Assembly (NCBI RefSeq): GCF_051262515.1
Contig: NZ_JBIMER010000017.1
Span: 1 to 64,000, forward strand
DNA length: 64,000 bases
Source: Arthrobacter_N sp051262515
Lineage (GTDB): Bacteria > Actinomycetota > Actinomycetes > Actinomycetales > Micrococcaceae
Direction of reading: 5' to 3'
In this document: one piece after another, positions 6,790-15,441 of the stretch
Layout: each line of letters opens with the position of its first letter
Numbering within the stretch: position 1 is the first letter of the stretch
Position numbers and translations under genes: made by a program
Notes under the pieces: model-generated
Databases searched by the model: none
What the model was told of the DNA's origin: nothing
The model's input: the letters and a program-made list of their open reading frames with translations, nothing else

Positions 6790-9312
6790 ATGAACCGCAC
6801 GCCACAACGGCGCCGCATGACCGCCGTCGCATCCCTGACCCTCGCCTCGCTCGTCGCCGTGCTCCTGCAGGCCCTGCCCGCGCACGCGGAAACCCGCGCC
6901 GCCGAACCGCCGAAAGCCACCGAAGCCGCCCCCTGGATGCCGGATCGCGCCGCGGTCACCGACCGGATCATCGTGAAGTTCCACGCCGAGCCCGGCCGCA
7001 GCGCCGAGGCCCGCACGCAGGCGTACGGGCGCGCGGCCAAGGCCGTGGGCCTGCAGCGCGCGCAGTCGCCGCGCGAACTGCGTGGCACCGGCAACGGCGC
7101 GCGGGTGGTAAGGGTGCCGATGGCGGCCGCGGGTCGGAACATCGCCAAGCTTGTGGCCGAACTGGAGGCGGACCCGGCGGTCGCCTACGCGGAACCGGAC
7201 ACCATCATGTACCCCGCGGCCGCCCAACCCAACGACGAGTACTACGGCTACCAATGGAACCTCTGGGACCACGACGCCGGCATCCGCGCCGCCGACGCCT
7301 GGACCGCGACGCGCGGCGAGGGCGTGGTGGTGGCCGTCGTCGACACGGGCATCACCCCCCACCCGGACCTGGACGCCAACGTGCTTCCGGGGTACGACAT
7401 GATCTCCGACGCTGCGAGCTCACGCGACGGGGACGGCCGCGACGCCGACCCGCGGGACGAGGGCGACTGGTACGAGCCCCTCGACTGCGGGTCCTACGAC
7501 GCCGCCTCCATCTCCTCGTGGCACGGCACGCACGTCGCGGGGATCGTCGCGGCCCGCGCGGGCGACGGCCTCGGCGTCGCCGGCGTCGCCCCCGGTGCCA
7601 GCATCCTGCCCGTCCGCGCGCTCGGCGCCTGCGGCGGCTACACCTCGGACATCGCCGACGGAATCACTTGGGCCGCCGGCGGCGACGTGCCCGGCGTCCC
7701 GGCCAACGGCACGCCGGCGCGCGTCGTGAACCTGTCCCTCGGCGGCACCGCGACGTGCTCCGCCACGTTCCAGACGGCGATCGACGGCGCCACGGCGGCC
7801 GGCGCCGTGGTGGTCGTCGCGGCCGGAAACGAGACCGCCAACGCGGCGACCAGCAGTCCGGCCAACTGCGGCAACGTCATCGCCGTCGCCGCCAGCGGAT
7901 CCCGCGGGGCGCTGGCCCCGTACTCCAACTTCGGCGCGCTGGTGGACGTCATGGCACCCGGCGGGGACATGGCCCGGTCCGACTTCGGCGGTGTGCTGTC
8001 CACGCTGAACGACGGCGACACCGTTCCGGGCGCGCCGGCCCACTACTTCTCCGCGGGCACGTCCATGGCCGCGCCGCACGTCGCGGGCACGGCGGCCCTG
8101 ATGCTGGCGGCGGCGCCGTCGCTCACCCCCGCCCAGGTCGAAAGCCGCATCAAATCGGCCGCGCGGGCGGTTTCCTGCGCCAGCGGGTGCGGCGCCGGGC
8201 GGCTCGACGCGCCGAGGGCCCTGGGCATCGAAGCGACGCTCGGAACGGCGATGCGGCGCGGCACGACGACGGTGTTCGGCATCCCGAGCGTCGGCCGCAC
8301 GCTGACCGCGCGGCCGGGGACGTGGGAGCCGGCCGACGCCGCGTTTACTTACCAGTGGTACTCCGACGGATTCCTGGTTTCCGGAGCCACGGGACGTCAG
8401 TACGTGGCGACCGAGGACGACTTCGGCACCGACATCACCGTGCGGGTCCGGGCCACCAAGACCGGCTACCGGACGCTCACGCAGCGGTCCGCCGACTTCG
8501 GGCCGATCCTGTACCCGCTGGCCACCTCGACGCCCACCGTATCGGGGACACGCACGGTCGGCCACACGCTGCGGGCCGTGCCGGGCACGTGGACCACGGG
8601 CACCTCCCTCACGTACCAGTGGTACCGGTCCGGCGTGGCGGTTTCCGGAGCGAAATACGCCACCCACCGCCTCACCGCGTCCGACGCCGGCAAGCGGCTT
8701 TCGGTCCGCGTCACCGGAAGGAAAACGGATCACACCACGGCGTCGCGCCTGTCCGCCGCCACCACCGCGGTGGCCAAGGGGACGCTGACGGGGGCCGTGC
8801 CGACCATCTCCGGGACGCGCAAGGTGGGGTACGCGCTCAAGGCCGTGCCCGGAACGTGGACCTACCGGACGACGCTGCGCTACCAGTGGTACCGCTCGGG
8901 CGTGGCGATCCCCGGCGCGACGTCCCAGTCCTACCGCCTGGCCGGGGCCGACGCGGGCAAGCGGATGGGCGTGCGGGTGACCGGAACCAAGACCGGCTAC
9001 AACACGCTGTCCCGGTTGTCGGCGGCGACCGCGACGGTGGCCAAGGGGACACTGGTGGGCGCCACCCCCACCGTCTCCGGGACCGCCCGCGTCGGGTACA
9101 CGCTGAAGGCGGTGCCCGGAACGTGGACGCCCAACACCACCCTGCGCTACCAGTGGTACCGTTCCGGCTACGCGATCCGGGGCGCGACCGGGCAGTCCTA
9201 CCGGTTGGTCTCGGCGGACCGGTGGCGCACGCTCAAGGTCCGGGTGACCGGCCACAAGTTGGGCTACGTGTCCACCTACAGGACGTCGGCGGCGACCGCC
9301 ACGGTCCGCTGA
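6790..9312 (+). CDS. secreted S8 (subtilisin-like) serine protease with four C-terminal Ig-like repeats
   Basis: Protein of 840 residues. Residues 1-33 form a signal peptide (RRR, a hydrophobic core, cleavage after ALPAHA). An I9-type propeptide follows, up to about 150. The catalytic domain spans about 160-460, with the triad D185 (VVDTG), H245 (WHGTHVAG) and S425 (GTSMAAPHVAG) and the oxyanion Asn347. The C-terminal half consists of four repeats starting near residues 492, 581, 670 and 759, each exactly 89 residues (267 bp) apart and carrying VGxTLxAxPGTW and YQWYRSG motifs. Such modules are common in actinobacterial exported proteins and are probably for surface or substrate binding. The ATG at 6790 was chosen because it gives the signal peptide; the upstream in-frame start lacks one. 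Confidence 0.93.
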   Translation: MNRTPQRRRMTAVASLTLASLVAVLLQALPAHAETRAAEPPKATEAAPWMPDRAAVTDRIIVKFHAEPGRSAEARTQAYGRAAKAVGLQRAQSPRELRGTGNGARVVRVPMAAAGRNIAKLVAELEADPAVAYAEPDTIMYPAAAQPNDEYYGYQWNLWDHDAGIRAADAWTATRGEGVVVAVVDTGITPHPDLDANVLPGYDMISDAASSRDGDGRDADPRDEGDWYEPLDCGSYDAASISSWHGTHVAGIVAARAGDGLGVAGVAPGASILPVRALGACGGYTSDIADGITWAAGGDVPGVPANGTPARVVNLSLGGTATCSATFQTAIDGATAAGAVVVVAAGNETANAATSSPANCGNVIAVAASGSRGALAPYSNFGALVDVMAPGGDMARSDFGGVLSTLNDGDTVPGAPAHYFSAGTSMAAPHVAGTAALMLAAAPSLTPAQVESRIKSAARAVSCASGCGAGRLDAPRALGIEATLGTAMRRGTTTVFGIPSVGRTLTARPGTWEPADAAFTYQWYSDGFLVSGATGRQYVATEDDFGTDITVRVRATKTGYRTLTQRSADFGPILYPLATSTPTVSGTRTVGHTLRAVPGTWTTGTSLTYQWYRSGVAVSGAKYATHRLTASDAGKRLSVRVTGRKTDHTTASRLSAATTAVAKGTLTGAVPTISGTRKVGYALKAVPGTWTYRTTLRYQWYRSGVAIPGATSQSYRLAGADAGKRMGVRVTGTKTGYNTLSRLSAATATVAKGTLVGATPTVSGTARVGYTLKAVPGTWTPNTTLRYQWYRSGYAIRGATGQSYRLVSADRWRTLKVRVTGHKLGYVSTYRTSAATATVR

Positions 9313-9366
9313 CGAAAGGAATCCGGAACGGCGGCATGCCGTTCCGGATTCCTTTCGACGCTTTTT
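9313..9366 (+). terminator. strong Rho-independent terminator after the protease gene
   Basis: A perfect 20-bp stem (9313-9332 pairing with 9338-9357) with a 5-base loop begins directly after the TGA stop. It is followed four bases later by TTTTT (9362-9366). The flanking genes converge, so the hairpin may also slow transcription from the SDR side, but the T-run serves only the plus strand. Confidence 0.93.
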
Positions 9367-9372
9367 AGCTGG

Positions 9373-10179
9373 TCACAGGGGCGTGACGTACGACCCGGCG
9401 ATGCCCCCATCGACCATGAACTGGCTCGCCGTGATGAACGAGGAGTCGTCCGAGGCCAGGAACGCCACGGCGGCGGCGAGTTCGTCGGGCTCCGCGAATC
9501 TTCCCAACGGGACATGCACCAGGCGGCGGGCGGCGCGCTCGGGATCCTTCGCGAACAATTCCCGCAACAGGGGAGTGTTCACCGGGCCAGGGCAGAGGGC
9601 GTTGACGCGGATCCCCTGACGGGCAAACTCGACTCCGAGCTCGCGGCTCATCGACAGCACCCCGCCCTTCGAAGCGGAGTAGGAGATTTGGGACGTCGCG
9701 GCGCCCATGACGGCGACGAACGACGCGGTGTTGATGATGGAGCCGCGGCCCTGGGCTTGCATGTACGGAATGACGTACTTGCAGCAGTAGTAGACGCTGG
9801 TCAGGTTCACCTCCTGCACCTTGCGCCAGGCATCGATTCCCGTGTCGAGGATGGAGGCGTCGTCGGCCGGGGAGATTCCCGCGTTGTTGAACGCGATGTC
9901 GACGCTGCCGTAGGCCTCGTTCGTGGCGCGGAAGACGTCTTTCACGTCGTCCTCCGACGTGACGTCCGTCCGCACGAACATGCCGCCGACGGCGTCCGCG
10001 GCCGCTTGGCCGACGTCGTCCGGGCAGATATCCGCGATGACGACCCGTGCCCCCTCGTGGGCCAGGCGCTTGGCCGTCGCGAACCCGATTCCGGAGGCGC
10101 CGCCGGTGATGACGGCGGAGCGCCCGGCCAGGCGGTTGCTGACGAGCCCGTTGTACGGTGCGGTTGCGTTCTCGGTCAT
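9373..10179 (-). CDS. SDR-family dehydrogenase, last gene of the gamma-glutamylation operon
   Basis: Short-chain dehydrogenase of 268 residues. The cofactor motif is TGGASGIG (about 26-33), with the NNAG motif near 97, the catalytic Ser in NTASF (about 150), and Tyr-x-x-x-Lys in YSASKGG (about 165). It ends as FabG-like enzymes do (ASQFMVDGGIAG). Usual annotation would be 3-oxoacyl-ACP reductase, but it sits 43 bases after the aldehyde dehydrogenase in an operon with a GlnA-like ligase, amidotransferase and ethanolamine-type permease. In that setting it is well placed to oxidise the hydroxyl of a gamma-glutamyl amino alcohol to the aldehyde. That role is inferred. Confidence 0.85.
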   Translation of the reverse strand: MTENATAPYNGLVSNRLAGRSAVITGGASGIGFATAKRLAHEGARVVIADICPDDVGQAAADAVGGMFVRTDVTSEDDVKDVFRATNEAYGSVDIAFNNAGISPADDASILDTGIDAWRKVQEVNLTSVYYCCKYVIPYMQAQGRGSIINTASFVAVMGAATSQISYSASKGGVLSMSRELGVEFARQGIRVNALCPGPVNTPLLRELFAKDPERAARRLVHVPLGRFAEPDELAAAVAFLASDDSSFITASQFMVDGGIAGSYVTPL

Positions 10180-10222
10180 GCTGGCTTCCTTCGTTAGAGG
10201 TGGATGGTTCGGCCCGCGTGGG

Positions 10223-11599
10223 CTAGTCGGTGGAGATGAAGACGTTCTTCAGCTCGGTGAAGGCGTCGAGCGCGTCGGGGCCCAGCTCCCGGCCCAACCC
10301 GGACTGCTTGACCCCGCCGAACGGTGTGGAATAGCGCACCGAGGCGTGGGAGTTGACCGACAGGTTTCCCGCCTCGACGCCGCGGCTGACACGCAGGGCT
10401 CGTCCGACGTCGCGCGTCCAGATGGAACCGGAAAGCCCGTAGGCCGAATCGTTGGCGATCCGCAGAGCGTCGGCCTCGTCGTCGAAGGGGACGACCGCGA
10501 CCACGGGTCCGAAGATCTCCTCCTGCATGGCCCGCGCCCCGGAACCGTTGGGGGTCAAGACCGTCGGTGGGAACCAGAAGCCTCCTCCGGCGGGGGCGGT
10601 GCCCTGGAACGCGACCTCGCCGTTGGGACGGCCGTCGCCGCCGTAGACGAACGAGGACACCGCAGCGCGCTGCGCTTCCGAGATTAGGGGGCCCATCTGC
10701 GATTCCTCGTCGGAGGGGTCGCCGACGCGGTACGCCTTGACCGCGGGTTCGAGCAGGCCCAGGAACCTGTCGTAGACGCTTCGTTCCACGAGGATCCGGG
10801 ATCGGGCGCAGCAGTCCTGGCCGGCGTTGTCGAACACGCCACCCGGTGCGCCCGCGGCTGCGGCTTCCACATCCGCGTCGGCGAACACGATGTTCGCGCT
10901 CTTGCCGCCAAGCTCCAGGGTGACCCGCTTCACCTGGTCCGCGCAGCCGGACATGATGCGTTTGCCGACTGCCGTGGAGCCGGTGAAGACCACCTTGCGG
11001 ACGGCCGGGTGCGTGACGAAGCGTTCCCCGACCACGGACCCCTTGCCGGGTAAGACCGTGAAGACGCCCTCTGGGATCCCGGCCCGCAGGCCCAGTTCGC
11101 CCAGGCGGACGGCGGTCAGGGGGGTGAGTTCCGCCGGTTTGAGCACCACGGTGTTGCCCGCGGCCAAAGCCGGTGCGAAGCCCCAAGCGGCGATGGGCAT
11201 CGGAAAGTTCCACGGGACGATGACGCCGACCACGCCCAGGGGTTCGTGGAAGGTCACGTTGACGCCGCCGGAGACAGGGATCTGTGCACCCGCGTGCCGC
11301 TCCGGCGCGGCCGAGTAGTAGGTCAATACGTCCCGCACGTTGCCCGCCTCCCAACGGGCGTTGCCGATGGTGTGGCCCGCGTTGGCCACTTCCAAGGCGG
11401 CCAGGTGCTCGAGGTCTCTTTCTACTTCCTCGGCGAATCGCCGCAAGAGGCGGGCCCGGTCCGCGGGAGCCACGGCACGCCACGTATGGAACGCTGCCGC
11501 GGCGGCCTCGATGGCACGGTCGGTGGCGCCGGCGTCGGCCATCTCGATGTCCTGCAGGGCTTCTCCGGTGGAAGGGTTCAGGACCGTGTGGATACTCAT
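10223..11599 (-). CDS. NAD(P)-dependent aldehyde dehydrogenase, PuuC/gamma-glutamyl-aldehyde type
   Basis: Aldehyde dehydrogenase of 458 residues. Visible motifs are the active-site Asn in VPWNFPMP (about 131-138), KPAELTPL (about 156), FTGSTAVG (about 208), the general-base Glu in LELGGKS (about 232), the nucleophilic Cys in GQDCCARSR (about 267) and EEIFGPV (about 365). Its ATG overlaps the stop of the amidotransferase gene by 4 bp (ATGA, 11596-11599). In the proposed pathway it converts a gamma-glutamyl-aminoaldehyde to the gamma-glutamyl amino acid, for ethanolamine gamma-glutamylglycine. Downstream of it lies only the SDR gene. Confidence 0.88.
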   Translation of the reverse strand: MSIHTVLNPSTGEALQDIEMADAGATDRAIEAAAAAFHTWRAVAPADRARLLRRFAEEVERDLEHLAALEVANAGHTIGNARWEAGNVRDVLTYYSAAPERHAGAQIPVSGGVNVTFHEPLGVVGVIVPWNFPMPIAAWGFAPALAAGNTVVLKPAELTPLTAVRLGELGLRAGIPEGVFTVLPGKGSVVGERFVTHPAVRKVVFTGSTAVGKRIMSGCADQVKRVTLELGGKSANIVFADADVEAAAAGAPGGVFDNAGQDCCARSRILVERSVYDRFLGLLEPAVKAYRVGDPSDEESQMGPLISEAQRAAVSSFVYGGDGRPNGEVAFQGTAPAGGGFWFPPTVLTPNGSGARAMQEEIFGPVVAVVPFDDEADALRIANDSAYGLSGSIWTRDVGRALRVSRGVEAGNLSVNSHASVRYSTPFGGVKQSGLGRELGPDALDAFTELKNVFISTD

Positions 11600-12342
11600 G
11601 CGTGGTTCACCTCAAACTGTTGGATGCGGTTGCGCGCGACGTCGACGAAGGCCTCGAAGAGGCGGGGATCGTCAGGGTTCTCCTCCGGATGGAACTGCAC
11701 GCCCAGCGCCCAGCCGACGGCGGAGACGCACTCCACCGCCTCGATGGTTCCGTCCGATGCCCAGGCGGTGGCGCGCAGGCCCTCCGCCAGGGAATCGATC
11801 GACTGGTGGTGGTAGCACGGTGCGCTGGCCCGTTTCCCCAACACCTCGGCGGTGAGGCTTCCGGAAAGTGTGGCGAACTCGACGGTTCCGAAGACCCCCG
11901 GCGCGGGCTGGTAGTTGGAACCGGCGGCGAGGTCCGGCACGTGCTGGTGCAATGTGCCGCCGAGTGCGACGTTCAGGATCTGCGCGCCCCGGCAGATGGC
12001 GAAGAGGGGCACCCCGGAGTCCAGTGCCGCTCGGGTGAGCTCCAGGTCGTGCCGATCGCGGTCGGTTTGGGAGCGCGTGAGCGGATGTGGGGCGGCCCCG
12101 TAGTTTGCGGGATCCACGTCGGCTCCGCCGACGACGATCAGACCGTCCAGCACCTCCAGGACGGCGGGGTCGGTGCCGACGGGCGGCAAGAGGACCGGCG
12201 TGCCACCGGCAGCGACGACGCCCGTGACATACTTCCCCGGAACTATCGCAGCCGTGTTGTTCCAGACGCCCCAGGACGCCTCCTGCCAGTAGGTGGTCAG
12301 GCCGATGCGCGGCCTGCGGCCCGGTCGGGTTGGTGTTCCCAT
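11596..12342 (-). CDS. class I glutamine amidotransferase-like gamma-glutamyl hydrolase, PuuD family
   Basis: Hydrolase of 248 residues that releases glutamate from a gamma-glutamyl amide. The nucleophile is the Cys in FAICRGAQILN (about 118). The His-Glu pair lies in GVQFHPEENPDDPRL (about 222-226). DGLIVVGGADVDP (about 68-80) is typical of PuuD. The ATG at 12342 overlaps the stop of the glutamine-synthetase-like gene (TAATG), and the stop overlaps the aldehyde dehydrogenase start. It would complete the cycle by freeing the final amino acid and returning the glutamate carrier. Confidence 0.88.
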   Translation of the reverse strand: MGTPTRPGRRPRIGLTTYWQEASWGVWNNTAAIVPGKYVTGVVAAGGTPVLLPPVGTDPAVLEVLDGLIVVGGADVDPANYGAAPHPLTRSQTDRDRHDLELTRAALDSGVPLFAICRGAQILNVALGGTLHQHVPDLAAGSNYQPAPGVFGTVEFATLSGSLTAEVLGKRASAPCYHHQSIDSLAEGLRATAWASDGTIEAVECVSAVGWALGVQFHPEENPDDPRLFEAFVDVARNRIQQFEVNHA

Positions 12343-13739
12343 TAGTGCCGCTCGAATCCGCGGCGGACTTCCCAGTCGGTCACCGCGGCGTTGTACTGCG
12401 CGATCTCCACGTCCGCGTAGTGCGTGTAGTGCGCCACGACGTCCTCTCCGAAGACCTCGCGGGCGATGGCCGAGGAACTGAAGAGTTCGCGCGCCTCCGC
12501 CATGGTGTGCGGTACGTGTTCGGCGTCCGAGGCGTAGGCGTTGCCCTCCATGATGGGCGGCAGCTCCAGTTTGTTCTCGATCCCGTAGAGGCCGCCGGCG
12601 AGCATCGCCGCGAGGGCCAGATAGGGGTTGGCGTCGGCGCCTGGCAGCCGGTTTTCCATGCGGGCGGATGCGCCCTGTCCCACGAGCCGGACGGAGCAGC
12701 TGCGGTTGTCCAGCCCCCATGCGACGGCGGTCGGCGCGAACGAACCTTCGGCGAAGCGCTTGTAGGAGTTGATGTTGGGGGCGTAGAGGAGCGTGAATTC
12801 GCGCATGGTCGCCAGTACGCCCGCGATGAAGTGGTTGTAGAGCGCCGTGCGCTCGCCGGATTCGGCGTCCCAGAAGGCCAGCGCCCCGTCCAACCCCCTC
12901 AGCGACATGTGGATGTGGCAGGAGGAGCCCTCTCGCTCGTTGGGCTTGGCCATGAAGGTGACCGACTGCCCGCGCTGGGCCGCCATCTGCTTGGCGGACA
13001 GCTTGTAGAAGGTGTGGTTGTCGGCGGTGGTGACGACGTCGTCGTACTTGAATGCGATCTCGTGTTGTCCGAAGTTGCATTCGCCCTTGGCGGATTCGAC
13101 CATCATCCCCGCCTCGTACATGGCGTTGCGGATGTCCCGCAACAGGGGTTCGACCCGCATGGACCCCAGAACGGAATAGTCCACGTTGTAGAGGTTGGCG
13201 GGCGTCAGATCCAGATAGTGGCCCTTCTGGGCGTCCTCGTAGCTGGTGTTGTAGACCATGAACTCCAGTTCCGTCCCGGCCACGGCCCGCATGCCGTGTT
13301 GGGCCGCCCGCTCCTGCTGGGTACGCAACAGGCTGCGCGGTGAAACCGCCACGCGCTCGCCGGTCGTGTAGTTCAGGTCCGATTGGATCAGTGCCGTCTT
13401 CTCCAGGTACGGCACCCGGCGGATCGATTCGAGGTCCAGGTCGAAGACCATGTCCCCGTAGCCGGTGTCCCAGCTGGACATCGTGTACCCCTCGACGGTG
13501 TTCATGTCCGTGTCGACGGCGAGCAGGTAGTTGCAGGCCTCGGTGCCGTGGTCCAGCACCGAGTCAAGGAAGAAGCGGCCGTGGACCACCTTTCCCTGCA
13601 GGCGGCCCTGCATGTCGGTGAAGGCCAGGATGACGCTGTCGATCTCACCGGACCGGATGTCGGCGCAGAGCCGCTCGACGGTGAGCATCCTTTCGCTGCG
13701 GGGGTGTTTGGTGGTGGCTTCCGTGGTGGCGTTGCTCAT
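12342..13739 (-). CDS. glutamine-synthetase-like gamma-glutamyl-amine ligase (PuuA/GlnA4 type)
   Basis: ATP-dependent ligase of 465 residues in the glutamine synthetase fold. Signature elements are GTELEFM (metal-binding Glu, about 148), KGECNFGQHEI (about 218), SSCHIHMSL (about 270), NRSCSVRL (about 346) and MENRLPGADANPYLALAA (about 363-380). Vegetative GlnA features such as the adenylylated tyrosine loop are not apparent. Family members attach amines (putrescine, ethanolamine, isopropylamine) to glutamate. Linkage to an ethanolamine-type permease and an SDR favours an amino-alcohol substrate. The start at 13739 (MSNATT) was chosen over the upstream in-frame ATG at 13775 because AAAGGA precedes it. 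Confidence 0.85.
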   Translation of the reverse strand: MSNATTEATTKHPRSERMLTVERLCADIRSGEIDSVILAFTDMQGRLQGKVVHGRFFLDSVLDHGTEACNYLLAVDTDMNTVEGYTMSSWDTGYGDMVFDLDLESIRRVPYLEKTALIQSDLNYTTGERVAVSPRSLLRTQQERAAQHGMRAVAGTELEFMVYNTSYEDAQKGHYLDLTPANLYNVDYSVLGSMRVEPLLRDIRNAMYEAGMMVESAKGECNFGQHEIAFKYDDVVTTADNHTFYKLSAKQMAAQRGQSVTFMAKPNEREGSSCHIHMSLRGLDGALAFWDAESGERTALYNHFIAGVLATMREFTLLYAPNINSYKRFAEGSFAPTAVAWGLDNRSCSVRLVGQGASARMENRLPGADANPYLALAAMLAGGLYGIENKLELPPIMEGNAYASDAEHVPHTMAEARELFSSSAIAREVFGEDVVAHYTHYADVEIAQYNAAVTDWEVRRGFERH

Positions 13740-13780
13740 GGGTGCGGTCTTTCCTTTGGAGGGACGGGGCGGCACGGGGG

Positions 13781-15217
13781 TTATTTAAGGGATTTCTCGG
13801 AGTCCTCGAGGAGCGCGAACTCCTCTTCCGGGGCGCTGGCCACCAGGTGGTGGCGGCTGTAGAACCAGAAGTAGGCGATGGCGAGCAGGAAGACGCCGGC
13901 GGTGATGCTGGCCGCGTAGACGTCGACCACGAACGTCGCGACCAGCGCGACGACGGCCAGGACCAGCGCGATGCCGGTGGTGACGACGCCTCCGGGAGTC
14001 CGGTAGCCGCGCTCTAGGTGGGGCTCCCTGACGCGAAGCATGATGTGGCTGAGGTTCAGCAGCACGTAGGAGACGGTTGCGCCGAAGACGGCGATGTTGA
14101 TCAGGAGCCCACCGTTGCCGGTCGCGGCAGCGAGGATGAAGCCCACCGTGCCGGGAACAATGAGCGCGACCCACGGGGTGTGTCGCGAGGACGTGACGGA
14201 CATGAAACGGGGCAGGTAGCCGGCGCGGGAGAGGGCGAACAGTTGCCGGGAGTACGCATAGACGATCGAGAAGAAGCTGGCGACAAGGCCGGCCAGTCCC
14301 GCGTAGTTGACGATGTCCGCCAGGACGGAGTCGCCACCGGCAACCGCGCGCAGCGCCTCGGGCAATGGCGAGTCCGATTCGCCCATGGCGGCGGCGCCGG
14401 CCGTACCCGGAACGAGCACCAGCATGGCGGCACCGAACACCAGCAGGATCATCATGGCCGCGATGATGCCCCGTGGCATGTCCTTCTTGGGGTTGGAGGA
14501 TTCCTCGGCGGCCAGGGGAACGCCTTCGACGGCCAGGAAGAACCAAATTCCGAAGACCAGGGCCGCGAGCACGCCGGAGAAACCGAAGGGCAGGAAGGCG
14601 CTGGATCCGGTTGAGCCGTCCGGGACGATGTCGAAAAGGTTCGCGGCATTGAAATGGGGAGCCAGGCCAATCACTGTGAGCACCAATGCGACGACGGCGA
14701 TTGCGGTGATCCCAAACATCACCTTGAGCGCCTCGCCCACACCCCACAGGTGGATGCCGATGAACACCACGTACGTGACCAGATAGACCGGCCAGGAGTT
14801 GGTCAGGCCGAAGAGCCCCAGTGCCTCGATGTAGCCGCCGATGAACGTCGCGATGGCCGCAGGGGCCACCGCGTATTCGATCAGGACCGCCATTCCGGTG
14901 GCGAAACCGCCGAGTGGTCCTAGCGCCCGCCGGGCGAAGCCGTACCCCGCGCCCGCAGTGGGGAGGGTCGATGACATTTCCGCGAGTCCGTACACCATGC
15001 ACGTGTACATGAGCCCCATCAGGACGAATGCGATGAGTAGTCCACCCCAACCGCCGACGGCGAGTCCGAGGTTCCAGCCGGAGAAGTCGCCGGAGATGAC
15101 GTATGCGACCCCGAGTCCGGCCAGCAGGATCCACCCGGCGGCGCCCTTTTTGAGCTGGCGGTGCTTCATGTAGTCGGCGCCTACGGTGCCGTAGTCGATG
15201 TGGGATGAGCGTTCCAT
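13781..15217 (-). CDS. APC-superfamily amino acid/amine permease, ethanolamine permease (Eat) type
   Basis: Integral membrane permease of 478 residues with about 12 predicted helices. The N-terminal stretch LKKGAAGWILLAGLGVAYV followed by ISGDFSGWNLGLAVGG (about 22-55) is the hallmark of ethanolamine permeases in the APC family. EEFALLE lies in the acidic cytoplasmic C-terminus. It is the first gene of the operon, 41 bp ahead of the GlnA-like ligase, and faces the divergent FadR regulator. Substrate assignment to ethanolamine rests on family resemblance; a related amino alcohol is possible. Confidence 0.82.
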   Translation of the reverse strand: MERSSHIDYGTVGADYMKHRQLKKGAAGWILLAGLGVAYVISGDFSGWNLGLAVGGWGGLLIAFVLMGLMYTCMVYGLAEMSSTLPTAGAGYGFARRALGPLGGFATGMAVLIEYAVAPAAIATFIGGYIEALGLFGLTNSWPVYLVTYVVFIGIHLWGVGEALKVMFGITAIAVVALVLTVIGLAPHFNAANLFDIVPDGSTGSSAFLPFGFSGVLAALVFGIWFFLAVEGVPLAAEESSNPKKDMPRGIIAAMMILLVFGAAMLVLVPGTAGAAAMGESDSPLPEALRAVAGGDSVLADIVNYAGLAGLVASFFSIVYAYSRQLFALSRAGYLPRFMSVTSSRHTPWVALIVPGTVGFILAAATGNGGLLINIAVFGATVSYVLLNLSHIMLRVREPHLERGYRTPGGVVTTGIALVLAVVALVATFVVDVYAASITAGVFLLAIAYFWFYSRHHLVASAPEEEFALLEDSEKSLK

Positions 15218-15281
15218 AGGTCGCCTCGCTGATCGGTGTTATCGGAAGTGCGATGTCCAACTACTCAAGCGTCACCACCAC

Positions 15282-15395
15282 TCAATGGAATGGTTTTAGA
15301 CCTTTGAATTGTGTCGATTGTGACTCAGGTCGCGGGTTTAGGTCAAGAGGGATTGAAGTATTAGCCACTAAAGGCACGAATGTGAACCATTGACG
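15282..15395. promoter_or_regulatory. divergent control region between permease operon and FadR gene
   Basis: This AT-richer stretch holds TCAATGG (15282-15288) with AATGGTT (15289-15295), and their inverse AACCATTGA (15385-15393) about 100 bases away. A plausible -35 TTGACG for the regulator gene (15390-15395) overlaps the second copy. The arrangement fits FadR binding at two sites that control both directions. A convincing permease promoter was not found by eye. Confidence 0.4.
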
Positions 15396-15441
15396 ATGGC
15401 TATATGGGTTGGGATTAGTCGCTTAATGACATGCTGGGGGC

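Noticed and set aside
4287..7148. 953-codon open frame on the minus strand
   Set aside because: Spans two real genes in another frame; translation is Arg/Ala/Gly-rich and motif-free.
15308..15322. Direct repeat ATTGTG-N3-ATTGTG as regulator site
   Set aside because: Short and without symmetry; could be chance in an AT-richer stretch, and FadR proteins bind dyads.
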